This document shows, piece by piece, positions 19,212 through 29,164 of a DNA stretch of 64,000 nt. Position 1 is the first letter of the stretch. Every line of letters starts with the position of its first letter. The notes below the pieces were generated by a model that searched no databases, was not told the origin of the DNA, and saw only the letters and a program-made list of their open reading frames with translations. Origin of the DNA: Methanomicrobiales archaeon HGW-Methanomicrobiales-3 (GTDB lineage Archaea; Halobacteriota; Methanomicrobia; Methanomicrobiales; Methanospirillaceae); contig PGYK01000009.1 in the NCBI GenBank assembly GCA_002839605.1, forward strand, positions 61,418 through 125,417, given 5' to 3'. The position numbers and the translations under genes were made by a program.

Positions 19212-21071
19212 TTACTCATCTTTTACTTTATAGTCTGCATTGACCACGTTGTCGTCAGTCTTTGCCTCATCCGGCTGGGTGGGATCCGGTCCTGCCCCAC
19301 CGGCCTGCTGCTGCGCTGCTGCCTGTTCTTCCTGGATCTTCTGGTAGATCTTGGTCGTCACAGCGTACACCGCCTCGGTTAAGGACTCCATGGCCTTTTT
19401 CACGTCATCGAGATTGTCCGCCTCAAGCGCCTTTCGAACGTCGGCAATGCCCGTTTCGACCTTGGTCTTATCCTCCGCTTCGAGTTTGTCGCCGCTTTCC
19501 TTGAGCATCTTCTCTGCGGTGAAAATTGCCGTGTCTGCCTGGTTGCGGAGCTCGATCTCTTCGCGCTTCTTCTTGTCGTCCGCTTCGAACTGCTTTGCGG
19601 CATCCATCATCTTCTTGATGTCTTCCTCAGAGAGTTTCTTGTCTCCCTTGATGGAGATAGCCTGCTGGTTGCCGGTGCCGAGATCCTTTGCCGAGACATG
19701 GATGATACCGTTCGAATCAATGTCGAAGGTGACCTCAATCTGCGGGATGCCCCGGGGTGCCGGCGGGATACCGGTCAACTGGAACTTACCCAGGGTGAAA
19801 TTATCCTTGGCAAGGGCACGCTCGCCCTGCACGACATGGATCTCGACACTGGTCTGCCCATCCGCAGCAGTTGAGAAGATCTGGCTCTTGCGGGTGGGAA
19901 CCGTTGTGTTACGCTCGATAAGCTTCGTTGCGATCCCGCCAAGGGTCTCGATGCCCAGCGTCAGCGGTGTGACATCCAACAGGACGATGTCCTTGGTCTC
20001 ACCAGTCAGGACGGCTCCCTGGATGCCGGCACCCAGTGCCACGCACTCGTCCGGGTTGATGCCTTTGTCTGGTTCTTTGCCAAGGAGTTTCTTGATGGTC
20101 TCCTGCACGAGCGGAACCCGGGTGGAACCCCCGACAAGGAGGACATGATCGATGTCCTTTGGCTCAAGTTTCGCATCGCTTAATGCCTGTTTGACCGGGC
20201 CCATGGTAGACTCGACAAGATTCCCGATGAGCTGTTCGAGCTTGGAGCGGGTGAGGTCGATGTTCAAAAACTTCGGGCCGCTCGCATCCGTGGTGATGTA
20301 GGCAAGGTTGACGTTGGTGGTCTGCCGCTGCGACAGCTCGATCTTGGCATTCTCCGCTGCATCGCGCAGGCGCTGCATGGCAAAGGGGTCGTTTCTTAAG
20401 TCGATCCCTTCCTTCTTTTTGAACTCCTCGATTAAGTAATCCTGCACAAGCTTGTCAAAGTCATCTCCGCCAAGGTGGTTGTTGCCGGCGGTTGACTTGA
20501 CTTCGAAGACTCCGTCACCAAGAGTCAGGATAGAGACATCGAACGTGCCGCCGCCAAGGTCATAGACAAGGACGGTGGCATCGGCTTCCTTGTCGATCCC
20601 GTACGCAAGGGCGCTTGCCGTGGGTTCATTGATGATACGCAGAACTTCAAGACCGGCAATCTGGCCGGCATCCTTGGTTGCCTGCCGCTGTGCATCATTG
20701 AAATATGCCGGAACGGTGATGACTGCCTTTGAGATCTTCTCTCCAAGATAGGCCTCGGCATCGATCTTCAGTTTCTGCAGGATCATTGCAGAAATTTCCT
20801 GCGGGGAGAGATCCTTGCCATCAATCGAAACTTTCCTTGCCGACCCCATATCGCGCTTGATCGACTGGATGGTGCGCTGGGGGTTGGTCACTGCCTGTCG
20901 TTTTGCCAGGCTGCCCACAAGGCGTTCGCCCTCTTTTGTGAATGCAACAATGGACGGAGTTGTCCTCGCACCTTCAGAATTGGGAATAACAATGGGTTTT
21001 CCCGCTTCCATGATCGACATGCAGGAATTGGTTGTTCCCAGGTCGATTCCCAGAACCTTCTCTTTTGCCAT
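19212..21071 (-). CDS. dnaK: Chaperone DnaK (Hsp70)
   Basis: 619 residues. The nucleotide-binding domain begins [10 protein letters not shown] and carries the Hsp70 signatures [14 protein letters not shown] and [11 protein letters not shown]. The substrate-binding domain begins after the DVTPLTLG linker region, and the protein ends in a Gln/Ala-rich tail with a NADYKVKDE terminus resembling the bacterial DADYKE type. It is the ATP-driven folding chaperone of the KJE system. The gene is second in the grpE-dnaK-dnaJ operon, 13 bases after grpE. In archaea this machine is generally regarded as acquired from bacteria; here the operon order is bacterial-like and complete. Confidence 0.98.
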   Translation of the reverse strand: MAKEKVLGIDLGTTNSCMSIMEAGKPIVIPNSEGARTTPSIVAFTKEGERLVGSLAKRQAVTNPQRTIQSIKRDMGSARKVSIDGKDLSPQEISAMILQKLKIDAEAYLGEKISKAVITVPAYFNDAQRQATKDAGQIAGLEVLRIINEPTASALAYGIDKEADATVLVYDLGGGTFDVSILTLGDGVFEVKSTAGNNHLGGDDFDKLVQDYLIEEFKKKEGIDLRNDPFAMQRLRDAAENAKIELSQRQTTNVNLAYITTDASGPKFLNIDLTRSKLEQLIGNLVESTMGPVKQALSDAKLEPKDIDHVLLVGGSTRVPLVQETIKKLLGKEPDKGINPDECVALGAGIQGAVLTGETKDIVLLDVTPLTLGIETLGGIATKLIERNTTVPTRKSQIFSTAADGQTSVEIHVVQGERALAKDNFTLGKFQLTGIPPAPRGIPQIEVTFDIDSNGIIHVSAKDLGTGNQQAISIKGDKKLSEEDIKKMMDAAKQFEADDKKKREEIELRNQADTAIFTAEKMLKESGDKLEAEDKTKVETGIADVRKALEADNLDDVKKAMESLTEAVYAVTTKIYQKIQEEQAAAQQQAGGAGPDPTQPDEAKTDDNVVNADYKVKDE

Positions 21072-21084
21072 AATTTTCCTCCGA

Positions 21085-21615
21085 TTAATCCTGATTTCCT
21101 TTTGATACGGCTACTTTTGCGTGCCTGATAATCTTATCATGCATCTTATACCCGCACGTGACTTCATCAATGACTGTTCCTTCGGGTTTGTCTGAAGGGA
21201 CATGGGCAATTGCTTCATGTTCCCCGGGATTGAAGGGTTTGTCGAGTGAGTCAATGGGGGTGATCCCGTGACGTTGCAACTGGGTGCTGAATAATTGCCG
21301 GATCTGCGTTACGCCTTCGCGAAGATGCGCATCATCAGACTTCAGAGCCCGGTCGAGATTATCCACCACTTCAAGAAGATCCACTGCAAAACGTTCATTT
21401 GCCAGGGCAATGACGGATTCCCGTTCCTGGCTTGTGCGGCGCCTGAAATTGTCAAAATCCGCGGCAAGTCTCAGGAGCTGATCATTCAGATCGGCAAATG
21501 CTTTCTTCTGTTTTTCCAGTTCAGAGACAGTAACCGGGGCCTCTGTTGGAGGATTCTCTCCAGTACCGTTTGTCCCGGTTTCCTTCTGTTCCGGATTACG
21601 TTCTGCATCGCTCAT
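21085..21615 (-). CDS. grpE: Nucleotide exchange factor GrpE
   Basis: 176 residues. It has a low-complexity acidic N-terminus, a long coiled coil (about 30-75, with [19 protein letters not shown], the conserved GrpE core), and a C-terminal beta domain with the [14 protein letters not shown] and [19 protein letters not shown] motifs. It drives ADP release from DnaK. It is the first gene of the operon, preceded by a clear TATA-like element. Confidence 0.97.
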   Translation of the reverse strand: MSDAERNPEQKETGTNGTGENPPTEAPVTVSELEKQKKAFADLNDQLLRLAADFDNFRRRTSQERESVIALANERFAVDLLEVVDNLDRALKSDDAHLREGVTQIRQLFSTQLQRHGITPIDSLDKPFNPGEHEAIAHVPSDKPEGTVIDEVTCGYKMHDKIIRHAKVAVSKGNQD

Positions 21616-21658
21616 AAGACATCACAAATCGATGTTCCAATATCTGTTGTATTGTAGT

Positions 21659-21672
21659 TCTATATAAAATTT
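21659..21672 (-). promoter_or_regulatory. TATA box of the grpE-dnaK-dnaJ operon
   Basis: On the minus strand the sequence CAAATTTTATATAG lies about 45-55 bases before the grpE ATG. Archaeal spacing would start transcription about 25 bases later and leave a leader of 20-25 bases. No CIRCE-like operator (long TTAGCACTC inverted repeat) is visible. Confidence 0.6.
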
Positions 21673-21895
21673 GAGTTGTTTCCAAGGATGTTCTCCGCCG
21701 CATCAGGTCGGTTTTTAAGATAGAGACTCAAATCAGCGACCGATTTGAGATACTGAGAAAATTCTCCGATTAATTTTCACTGATGACGGGTTCAAACGAT
21801 GAATTTGGAAATACCCCAATAATGGAGATGGGAGAAACCTGACAGACAGGATCATTCTGGATACCTTTTTCCTCCCGTTCTGCCAACTAGTATCC

Positions 21896-23380
21896 ATGAA
21901 GTGGGCACTTCTTTCGGTATGGGACAAGACCGGTATCATCGATCTTGCAAAAGATCTTGCAGGACAGAATTATAGTATCATGAGTTCCGGCGGGACCGGA
22001 AAGGCACTGGCGGAGGCCGGCATCAAGTTCACGGAAGTCTCCAGTTATACAGGATTTCCTGAGATGATGGACGGACGTGTCAAGACTCTCCATCCAAAGG
22101 TCCACGGGGGGCTACTTGGCCGGCGGCAGATCGATGATGCCGTGATGGCAAAGCATGGTATCAACCGGATCGATCTCCTTGTCGTCAATCTCTACCCGTT
22201 CGAGAAGATGTCGGCACAGAAGATGGCACTCGAAGAGCTCATCGAGTACATCGATGTTGGCGGTCCGGCCATGATCCGTGCAGCAGCGAAGAATTACAAG
22301 GATGTGGCAGTTGTCGTGGATCCTTCGGATTACCCGATGATTACGCAGGCAATCGCCAAAGATGGTATCACGGCAGAGGAACGGCTGATGCTTGCAAAGA
22401 AAGCCTTTGCCCGGACTGCCGGTTACGATGCGGCCATCAGCAATTACCTGTACCAACTCGATTCGGCCTTCCCGTCTACGTTCACGGTGCAGTTCAGCCA
22501 GGGCCGGACATTACGTTATGGCGAGAACCCGCACCAGCAGGCGGCAGTCTTTGGAACGCAGGGAATCGCCGGGACTGAACCCCTCCAGGGCAAGCAAATG
22601 TCTTACAATAATTACCTTGACGTGAATGCGGGGGTCGGGCTGTTACGGGAATTTGATGAACCCGCCGCGGTCATCGTGAAGCACAACAATCCCTGCGGAG
22701 TTGCTACCGGTGCCGGCATCTTCGATGCCTATCTCGCTGCCCGCGAGGTGGACCCGGTCTCTGCCTATGGTTCTGTGGTATCATTCAACCGGGAAGTGGA
22801 CACAAAACTGGCCGAAGAGATCTGCGGAACTTTTGTTGAAGTCCTTGTGGCCCCGTCGTTTTCAAAGGATGCACTCGAGGTCATGAAGAAGAAAGACAAT
22901 ATGCGGGTGCTTATCCTGCCGGAAAAGACCGGATCCGATGAACTCCGCACCATTGACGGGGGCATCCTTGTCCAGCGGACGCCGGGATACCAGGAGCACT
23001 GGGAAGTTATCACGGATCGCGATCCCACACCGGACGAGATGAAAGCCCTGCAGCTGGCATGGAAAGTCTGCAAACACACCAAGAGCAACACCATCATCTT
23101 CGCTGACCAGAACCGGACGCTTGGCATTGGTGCCGGCCAGATGAGCCGGGTCGACTCGGCAAAGATTGCAATTTCCAAGGCCTGCGCTCCACTGAAAGGG
23201 TCAGCGGTTGCATCCGATGCATTCCTCCCCTTCCCGGACACGCTTGAGGTTGCAGCCGAAGCCGGTGCCACTGCCCTTGTACAGCCGGGCGGATCGATCA
23301 GGGACAAGGAAGTTATCGAAGCTGCGAACCGGCTGCACATGGCAATGGTTTTTACGGGCGTACGGTACTTCAGGCACTGA
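21896..23380 (+). CDS. purH: Bifunctional AICAR transformylase / IMP cyclohydrolase
   Basis: 494 residues covering both domains. The N-terminal IMP cyclohydrolase (MGS-like) domain begins ALLSVWDKTGIIDLAKDL, with SSGGTGKAL and DGRVKTLHPKVHGGLL. The C-terminal AICAR formyltransferase has RYGENPHQQAAVF and KHNNPCGVATG, where the Lys-His pair is catalytic, and SDAFLPFPD. It performs the last two steps of de novo IMP synthesis using formyl-tetrahydrofolate or an archaeal C1 carrier. Many archaea use PurP and PurO for these steps, so a full PurH is worth noting. The protein is slightly shorter than typical bacterial PurH (about 510-530). Confidence 0.96.
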   Translation: MKWALLSVWDKTGIIDLAKDLAGQNYSIMSSGGTGKALAEAGIKFTEVSSYTGFPEMMDGRVKTLHPKVHGGLLGRRQIDDAVMAKHGINRIDLLVVNLYPFEKMSAQKMALEELIEYIDVGGPAMIRAAAKNYKDVAVVVDPSDYPMITQAIAKDGITAEERLMLAKKAFARTAGYDAAISNYLYQLDSAFPSTFTVQFSQGRTLRYGENPHQQAAVFGTQGIAGTEPLQGKQMSYNNYLDVNAGVGLLREFDEPAAVIVKHNNPCGVATGAGIFDAYLAAREVDPVSAYGSVVSFNREVDTKLAEEICGTFVEVLVAPSFSKDALEVMKKKDNMRVLILPEKTGSDELRTIDGGILVQRTPGYQEHWEVITDRDPTPDEMKALQLAWKVCKHTKSNTIIFADQNRTLGIGAGQMSRVDSAKIAISKACAPLKGSAVASDAFLPFPDTLEVAAEAGATALVQPGGSIRDKEVIEAANRLHMAMVFTGVRYFRH

Positions 23381-23526
23381 TAATTTCCACTATTTTTCAA
23401 AATCAGCCCGAATTTTTAGATAAATTTATATTCTGCGAAGTTATCATAGCTAATTTAAATCGTTTGTGGCTGATGGGGCCATGGATGGTTTCTGAGATTT
23501 GATTGTATCCACGTGGTGAAAAGAAG

Positions 23527-24189
23527 ATGGACTTTGGAAACATGCTTGGTGACTCTTTTGAATATACAAAAGAGGCTTTAATGGAAAAGTGGGTCAAGTG
23601 GATTTTGCTTATAATTCCATTCATGACTCACGGTTATGCATTGGAGATCTTCAAGGCAACGAAGCCAGCTCCTGAGATCAATGACTGGGTTGCAAATTTC
23701 ATCAATGGTATCAAATTGTTCATAATTGCAATTGTTTACTTCATCCCAGTCATAATCATTGGTGTTATTGCAGTATTGCCTGTTGTTGGTGCTGCAATTA
23801 CAGGCGATTCGAGTGCGATTGCGGCCGCGGGATTGTTGTTCCTTGTTGGAATGCTTGTCTGTGTCCTGTTAACAATTCTTATCTACTTAATTATTCCATT
23901 TGCGCTGATTCGCTTTGCACGAACTGAAAGCTTTGGAGAAGCATTCAATTTCGGAGCGGTACTAGCATCAATTGGAAAAGTTGGGTGGATTTCCTACATC
24001 ATTGCATTAATTGTCTTATTTATTGCAGCAATTGTATTCTCAATTGTAATCGGAATAGTTATGACGATTCTCATGTTCATCCCAATTTTAGGATGGTTAT
24101 TGATGTTAATTATCGAACTTCTTCTGATTCCACCTGTTGGGATTTTCTGTGCCAGGTATTTCACACAGATCTACGATTCTGCAGCGTAA
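23527..24189 (+). CDS. DUF4013-type multi-pass membrane protein
   Basis: 220 residues beginning MDFGNMLGDSFEYTKEALM, the typical opening of DUF4013 proteins, in which a short amphipathic N-terminus precedes several hydrophobic helices. About five to six membrane segments are visible, e.g. LFIIAIVYFIPVIIIGVIAV, AAAGLLFLVGMLVCVLLTIL, ISYIIALIVLFIAAIVFSIV, and IPILGWLLMLIIELLLIPPV. Function is unknown; the family is common in methanogens. The ATG at 23527 follows GTGGTGAAAAG. Codon use is distinctly more A/T-rich than in purH or ilvD, as in the next three genes. Confidence 0.75.
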   Translation: MDFGNMLGDSFEYTKEALMEKWVKWILLIIPFMTHGYALEIFKATKPAPEINDWVANFINGIKLFIIAIVYFIPVIIIGVIAVLPVVGAAITGDSSAIAAAGLLFLVGMLVCVLLTILIYLIIPFALIRFARTESFGEAFNFGAVLASIGKVGWISYIIALIVLFIAAIVFSIVIGIVMTILMFIPILGWLLMLIIELLLIPPVGIFCARYFTQIYDSAA

Positions 24190-24369
24190 TTTCCCTTTAT
24201 CCCTTTTTTTGCATAATGAATTGTATAAACTCTTCTCCATTTTTACGGAATTCGATTATCCATTAAAAATATCTCAATTGCCGATGTTACGAACGTTTCT
24301 TTGTTGAAGTATGTGCGGAAGGGGAATAATTACATCAGGTTACAAAAAATCAAAAAACCGCCTTGCCCA

Positions 24370-24413
24370 GGTGCGACCCGATGAGGCGTCGCACCGACCC
24401 CCATCAGGGGGGT
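24370..24413. repeat. Two adjacent hairpins
   Basis: GGTGCGAC (24370-24377) pairs perfectly with GTCGCACC (24388-24395) across a 10-base loop. The next bases form a second short stem, CCCCC with GGGGG around an ATCA loop. They sit just before the partial hairpin element. Confidence 0.65.
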
Positions 24414-24420
24414 GAGAATT

Positions 24421-24459
24421 CTCGTAATGTGGGGGTTTGGGGGCGGCAGCCCCCATTAC
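24421..24459 (-). repeat. Dispersed hairpin element, copy 3 (partial, inverted)
   Basis: CTCGTAATGTGGGGG, followed by TTTGGGGGCGGCAGCCCCCATTAC, is the reverse complement of the GGGGGCTGATGCCCCCAT...CCCCCATTACGA core of the 56.5-kb copy. The second, CCGCCG-rich hairpin is missing. Confidence 0.65.
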
Positions 24460-24796
24460 TATGTTTGGCAGGATCGTGATTTGCCAACTAAATGGTGATG
24501 ACCCGGATGTTTTAAGTTCCTGAAATAAAATGAAGGATCTGAAAACTCGTTTATAATTTCCCCCGTTTGGGTTTTATTGCAACCGATTTCACTCAAACGG
24601 AAAATAATTGTTTCTTTGAAGTAATTTGGGATCATCCGATATCGGGAGAGGAACCATCATGGTGTAGTTTTTTAATGCTTTTTTGCTTTTTTTAAAGATT
24701 ACCTCCAATTTTGTAAACGAATTCCTGAAAATAAAAAAAACCCTTGAATGATAAAAAGAAAATATTATTCATTGATCAAGGTCCTTAATTTTTTGT

Positions 24797-24988
24797 ATGT
24801 TTGAAAATGATACCTATAATTACAAAGGCTGGATGACATCAGATTATTTCCTGAAAAGGGCATTCGGGGCGTTATTGTATCAGATGGCAGCCACTCTCAT
24901 CCTTTATGGTGTTGCTCTAGTTGCATTTGTTGCATTAATCTTAGTTATTGTATTCTTTGCCGGGATGGCTGGGATGGCATACACTTAA
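24797..24988 (+). CDS. Small membrane protein, unknown
   Basis: 63 residues: a soluble N-terminus (MFENDTYNYKGWMTSDYFLKRAF) followed by one long hydrophobic segment (LYQMAATLILYGVALVAFVALILVIVFF as a whole, interrupted by few polar residues) and a short GMAGMAYT tail. The composition is that of a genuine membrane peptide rather than a shadow frame, since no larger gene overlaps it except for 4 bases of the convergent DUF2085 gene. No ribosome site is obvious. Function is unknown. Confidence 0.5.
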   Translation: MFENDTYNYKGWMTSDYFLKRAFGALLYQMAATLILYGVALVAFVALILVIVFFAGMAGMAYT

Positions 24989-25425
24989 AATTCATCGCTT
25001 TTTTCCCAGCACTCCAATATTCGCGCTTTCATTGAGTAATACCTGATTATTGCGTAGATACTCCCAAAAAGGAATATCAACAGTACAGCGGGTATATTTT
25101 GAGCTTGAACTGCCCACAACAGACCCCCCGCCCCACATCCTAAAGCGATTCCGGCAACGAATCGTAAACCAAAATTCAGATTGCGGTTGTCAATCAGTTG
25201 CCGTGTCTGCGAAATAATTGCAAGCGCTATGGCGGCAATTATTGCTTCAGGCCCTGTTGGTCGAAATGCAAGGAGCACAACAAGAGCAGTTGGGTAGGCG
25301 AATAAACATCCGGCACAGATTCTTCTGCCAAAAAGGATAATGACATCATCATCAAAACAGGGATTGTTGGGGTGATGGGAAAGGATGAGCTCCCAAAAAT
25401 CATTAGGGCTCAATGAAATTTTCAT
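24985..25425 (-). CDS. DUF2085-like membrane protein
   Basis: 146 residues. The N-terminus carries SHHPNNPCF...ILFGRRICAGCLFAYP, matching the Cys-rich (C...FGR..C..C) signature of DUF2085 proteins. It is followed by about four hydrophobic helices (ALVVLLAF, AIIAAIALAII, FVAGIALGCGAGGLLWAV, AVLLIFLFGSIYAIIRYY). The cysteines may bind a metal or a haem-like cofactor, but no function is established. It overlaps its convergent and divergent neighbours only marginally. Confidence 0.65.
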   Translation of the reverse strand: MKISLSPNDFWELILSHHPNNPCFDDDVIILFGRRICAGCLFAYPTALVVLLAFRPTGPEAIIAAIALAIISQTRQLIDNRNLNFGLRFVAGIALGCGAGGLLWAVQAQNIPAVLLIFLFGSIYAIIRYYSMKARILECWEKSDEF

Positions 25426-25472
25426 ACTATTTTATCAGAAGGTTAATTAACAAATCTTCCTTATCTGCATTC

Positions 25473-25868
25473 ATGGATAGAGATTTTATAATTAATCGCG
25501 CCATACCATTTTTCACTGCCAAAAAATATCATTTGCAGACACGAACAGATGATATTCTTGTCTTTCAGAGCGAGGAAAGGGAGGTTAACTGGATAATTTT
25601 TCTCGTGTTATGCTGTCTTGGGATACTCTGGGCTGTAATATATTATTTTGTATTTTGCCAAAAAAACCAGGTGACTTTATCGTTGAGTGGTGGTGATAAT
25701 CTTCAGGTGACTACTTCCGGCAACTCCGATAAGGCCAGAAAGGATGGCGAAGAATTTGTGAAATTATTATCCGCACCTCCAGATGAAGGAACACTTTGTT
25801 CACAGTGCGGGTCTCCCATACAACCAGGCAAAAATTTTTGCTCTAATTGCGGGCAAAAAATCGCATAA
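25473..25868 (+). CDS. Membrane protein with C-terminal zinc ribbon
   Basis: 131 residues from the ATG at 25473; an in-frame ATG at 25413 would overlap the divergent DUF2085 gene. It has an N-terminal soluble part, one or two membrane helices (WIIFLVLCCLGILWAVIYYFVF), a short polar stretch, and a C-terminal zinc ribbon CSQCGSPIQPGKNFCSNCG (C-x2-C, then C-x2-C). Such ribbons are common in archaeal membrane proteins of unknown role. Another zinc-ribbon membrane protein occurs at 57.0 kb, with the ribbon at the opposite end. Confidence 0.6.
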   Translation: MDRDFIINRAIPFFTAKKYHLQTRTDDILVFQSEEREVNWIIFLVLCCLGILWAVIYYFVFCQKNQVTLSLSGGDNLQVTTSGNSDKARKDGEEFVKLLSAPPDEGTLCSQCGSPIQPGKNFCSNCGQKIA

Positions 25869-26115
25869 TCCATATTTGGCAATTAACATCGCAAGTAATT
25901 TTTTTTTTAAATGGAAAAATCTCCAATTCATAAATTTTTTCATCAGCGATTCTCAGTGCAAAACCGGATCCCGATTTTTCAAATGTGAATGTGAATGCGA
26001 TTACGATCCTGAAAAAAACCAATCAAAATAAATCGCTATCCGGGTTTCATCAAAATCCAGATTCTATTTTTTGCTAAAAAAGATCCGGGATGCCCAGTAA
26101 AAAACAAAAAAGGAA

Positions 26116-27768
26116 TTATCGCTGAACCGCACCGCGGTTTGCCTGCTCAACGGTCTTTGCGTACCGGGCAAGGACCCCGGTTAAGGGTTTTACCGGAGGT
26201 TTCCAGTTCTTCTTCCGCCCTGCAAGATCTTTTGCCGCAACCTGGAGTTCAAGCGTCTTTTTGTGCAAATCCATGGCGATGATATCCCCGTCTTTCACAA
26301 ACGCCAGGGGTCCGCCAATGGCCGCTTCCGGGGCAATATGGCCGATGCAGGGGCCCCGTGTACCTCCCGAGAACCGGCCATCTGTGAGAAGCACGACCTT
26401 TTTGTAGCCCAGACCCATGATGGCAGAGGTTGGGGAGAGCATCTCCGGCATGCCCGGTGCCCCGCGGGGCCCCTCATTCCGGATGATGACCACATCGCCT
26501 TCCTTGATCTTTCTCCCAAGGATGGCTTTCATGCCGGCTTCTTCTCCATCAAACACCCGTGCCGGGCCGGCATGCTTCCACATCTCCTTCGGTACGCCGG
26601 CACTTTTCACCACAGCACCGTCAGGGGCAAGCGAACCGGAGATGATCCGCAGTCCTCCGGCTGCATTGATGGCGTTTTTGATGGGCCGGATAACCTCATC
26701 GTTCCTGATAATTGCGGATTTGGCAATATCAGAGATCTTTTTTCCGGAAACCGTGGGACAGTTATCCAGATGTTTTTCCAGTTGTTTGAACACTGCCGGA
26801 ATACCGCCGGCCCGGTGCAGGGTCTGCATCGAGTGGGGACCGGACGGCTGCATGTAGCAGATATGCGGAACAGTTTCTGCAATCTCGCTGAAGTCATCGA
26901 GCGATAAGGGAACCTCAGCCTCGGTTGCAATTGCCATAAGGTGCAGGACGGTATTTGTCGACCCCCCGAGCGCCATATCAACCCGGATGGCATTCCGCAG
27001 GCTCTTTTTCGTGATGATATCCCGGGGCTTCACCTGTTTTTTGACCAGCGGGATGATAGCCTCCCCGCTCTCGCGGGCAAGCCGGAGTTTACCTGCATCA
27101 ACAGCGGGGGTAGCTGCGCAATGCGAAAGGGACATTCCCATTGCTTCGGTCATACACGCCATCGTATTTGCCGTATACAGCCCCTGGCAGCTCCCGCAAC
27201 CGGGCATGGCGCAGCATTCCAGGTCACAGAGCGCTTTCTCGCTCATTGATCCGGCAGCCACCTTTCCAACCCCTTCAAAGATATCGATAAGCGAGAGGTC
27301 TTTCCCATCCAGGTTGCCGGAGAGCATTGCTCCCCCGGTCAGGATCACGGTTGGGATATTGCAGCGGGCAGCGGCCATGAGCATACCCGGAACGATCTTG
27401 TCACAGGTGCCGACACAGACCAGCCCGTCAAACCGGTGAGCCTGAACCATCAACTCGATGGAGTCGGCAATATTTTCCCGGGATGGGAGGGAATACCGCA
27501 TGCCTTCATGACCCATCGCAATCCCGTCACAGATGCCAATCACCCCGAATTCGAACGGCACTCCTCCGGCAGCCGCTACCCCCTCCTTGACCTTTTCGGT
27601 GAGCTGCCGGAGGTGGATATGGCCGGGAACAATGTTGTTATAGGCATTGGCAATACCGATGAATGGAAGTTCCATCTCGCGGTCGGTAACTCCAAGGGAG
27701 CGGAGGAGCGACCGGTTCGGTGCCCGCTGGTATCCCTTCTTGACCTCATCACTGCGCATAGCTGCCAT
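26116..27768 (-). CDS. ilvD: Dihydroxy-acid dehydratase
   Basis: 550 residues, normal for IlvD. It converts 2,3-dihydroxy-isovalerate and -methylvalerate to the 2-oxo acids in valine/isoleucine synthesis. Iron-sulfur ligands are visible in [14 protein letters not shown] and [22 protein letters not shown]. The C-terminal [10 protein letters not shown] and [13 protein letters not shown] motifs, the latter with the active-site Ser, are intact. The start could be Met1 or Met4 (MRSDEV). A TATA-like ATATAAC about 35-40 bases upstream implies a very short leader. Confidence 0.97.
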   Translation of the reverse strand: MAAMRSDEVKKGYQRAPNRSLLRSLGVTDREMELPFIGIANAYNNIVPGHIHLRQLTEKVKEGVAAAGGVPFEFGVIGICDGIAMGHEGMRYSLPSRENIADSIELMVQAHRFDGLVCVGTCDKIVPGMLMAAARCNIPTVILTGGAMLSGNLDGKDLSLIDIFEGVGKVAAGSMSEKALCDLECCAMPGCGSCQGLYTANTMACMTEAMGMSLSHCAATPAVDAGKLRLARESGEAIIPLVKKQVKPRDIITKKSLRNAIRVDMALGGSTNTVLHLMAIATEAEVPLSLDDFSEIAETVPHICYMQPSGPHSMQTLHRAGGIPAVFKQLEKHLDNCPTVSGKKISDIAKSAIIRNDEVIRPIKNAINAAGGLRIISGSLAPDGAVVKSAGVPKEMWKHAGPARVFDGEEAGMKAILGRKIKEGDVVIIRNEGPRGAPGMPEMLSPTSAIMGLGYKKVVLLTDGRFSGGTRGPCIGHIAPEAAIGGPLAFVKDGDIIAMDLHKKTLELQVAAKDLAGRKKNWKPPVKPLTGVLARYAKTVEQANRGAVQR

Positions 27769-27800
27769 GTACTATTCAGGTGGGTGGTTTGCCATCAAAA

Positions 27801-27811
27801 AGTTATATGTC
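27801..27811 (-). promoter_or_regulatory. TATA box for ilvD
   Basis: The minus-strand sequence GACATATAACT is centred about 38 bases before the ilvD ATG, predicting a leader of roughly 10 bases. No leader-peptide attenuator is visible. Confidence 0.45.
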
Positions 27812-27835
27812 CTGATTGGCAGCGGTAATTACTAT

Positions 27836-29164
27836 TCACGATTTATTCCACTGTCCGGCCGCTTGAACGATATCGGTAGCCAGGGATTGTGAGAAGTATG
27901 CATGCGTGTACATGCCAAGCGCGGTGCCGGCCATGATCCCGTCATTGCCGGCATCGATCCCGCGCCCCCGTTCCAGCCGCAGGGCAAACCGGACATCAGT
28001 GTCTGCAAGGATACGCGAATAATGAAATTCGTGGCCGGTAACGATAGTACCTTTTGGGAGAATTGACGAATCGGCAACAATGGATCCCTTCACGTAACCG
28101 AGGCCCTGGATCTTCTTTGTCATCTCGGTATCGGCGGGCAGCAGGCCGGCCATCCGGTAGGTCTTTTCAGCGCGGATTTCCCGTCCCAGGTACATCAGGC
28201 CACCACATTCTGCCAGCACCGGAAGACCCCTCTCCACTGCAATCTTCAGTTCCCGCGTACACGGCGATGATTCAAGAGCCGGCAGGTGAAGTTCGGGGTA
28301 TCCTCCGCCAAGGTAGATCGCATCAACCTCCGGAAGGTGATCCACCAGCGGGCTGAAAAAGACGAGCTCTGCTCCCGCATCCCGGAGATGGTCAAGATTA
28401 TCCTGGTAATAAAAACAGAATGCATCATCCAGGGCAACACCGATAGATACCAAAGGTGGTTTCACCGACAGCGGTCCGGAAGGGAACGCCAGGGGCGGTG
28501 CGGACTTTGCAGCAGCAATGATGCCTTCAGGATCGCCATGCTCCTCAATTATCCTGCCTGAGGCGTCAAGAGAATCAGACTCGTTGGCCATCACAAGCCC
28601 GAGATGACGGCTGGCAAGTCCGATACCCTCGCTTCGGGGTATCCAGCCAAACGAGCGAATCGTTCCCGCAGATTCGATCATCTTCCGGTGCCGGGGGCTG
28701 CCGATCTTGTTGAAGATAACACCGGCAACGTGGATCGACGGATCGAATGTCCGGAATCCCTGGATAATGGCGTGAACGCTCCGCGACATACCTTTGACAT
28801 CACAAACAAGAATTACCGGGGATTTGAGAATTCGGGCAACATGGGCTGTGCTGCACGTATCCGTCCCGTCAATCCCGTCATACATGCCCATCACGCCTTC
28901 GATTACCGCGATGTCGGCACCAGTCGTTGCCCGGGCAAACGTCTCAAGGCAGCCGTCTTCACCCATCATGAAAGGATCGAGGTTCCGTGAAGGCCTTTTG
29001 CAGATCCGGGTATGGTGGGAGGGATCAATGAAGTCCGGCCCTACCTTGAACGGCTGGACTTTTATCCCCCGCGCTGTGAGTGCTGCCATGATGCCGCTGG
29101 CAATGGTCGTCTTCCCGCATCCGCTGTGGGTTCCGGCTATCACGATGCGGGGTATCGTGATCAT
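27836..29164 (-). CDS. cfbB: Cobyrinate / Ni-sirohydrochlorin a,c-diamide synthase (CbiA/CfbB)
   Basis: 442 residues. An N-terminal dethiobiotin-synthetase-like ATPase (IAGTHSGCGKTTIASGIM P-loop, then VQPFKVGPDFIDP) is followed by a class-I glutamine amidotransferase domain with the triad Cys in VLAECGGLMYLG and a His in GTALGMYTHAYFSQ. It amidates the a and c acetate side chains of cobyrinic acid or of Ni-sirohydrochlorin, the second step of F430 assembly. In methanogens one protein may do both, so the symbol is provisional. The ATG overlaps the cbiO stop by 4 bases, making it the last gene of the metal-transport operon. This links cobalt/nickel uptake to its use. Confidence 0.85.
   Translation of the reverse strand: MITIPRIVIAGTHSGCGKTTIASGIMAALTARGIKVQPFKVGPDFIDPSHHTRICKRPSRNLDPFMMGEDGCLETFARATTGADIAVIEGVMGMYDGIDGTDTCSTAHVARILKSPVILVCDVKGMSRSVHAIIQGFRTFDPSIHVAGVIFNKIGSPRHRKMIESAGTIRSFGWIPRSEGIGLASRHLGLVMANESDSLDASGRIIEEHGDPEGIIAAAKSAPPLAFPSGPLSVKPPLVSIGVALDDAFCFYYQDNLDHLRDAGAELVFFSPLVDHLPEVDAIYLGGGYPELHLPALESSPCTRELKIAVERGLPVLAECGGLMYLGREIRAEKTYRMAGLLPADTEMTKKIQGLGYVKGSIVADSSILPKGTIVTGHEFHYSRILADTDVRFALRLERGRGIDAGNDGIMAGTALGMYTHAYFSQSLATDIVQAAGQWNKS

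Larger units (their letters stand above)
24190..24796. other. 607-bp AT-rich gap with hairpins
   Basis: No coding frame is convincing. The gap contains two adjacent perfect hairpins (24370-24395 and 24396-24413), a partial inverted copy of the dispersed hairpin element (24421-24459), and otherwise A/T-rich sequence with several T-runs. Confidence 0.65.
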
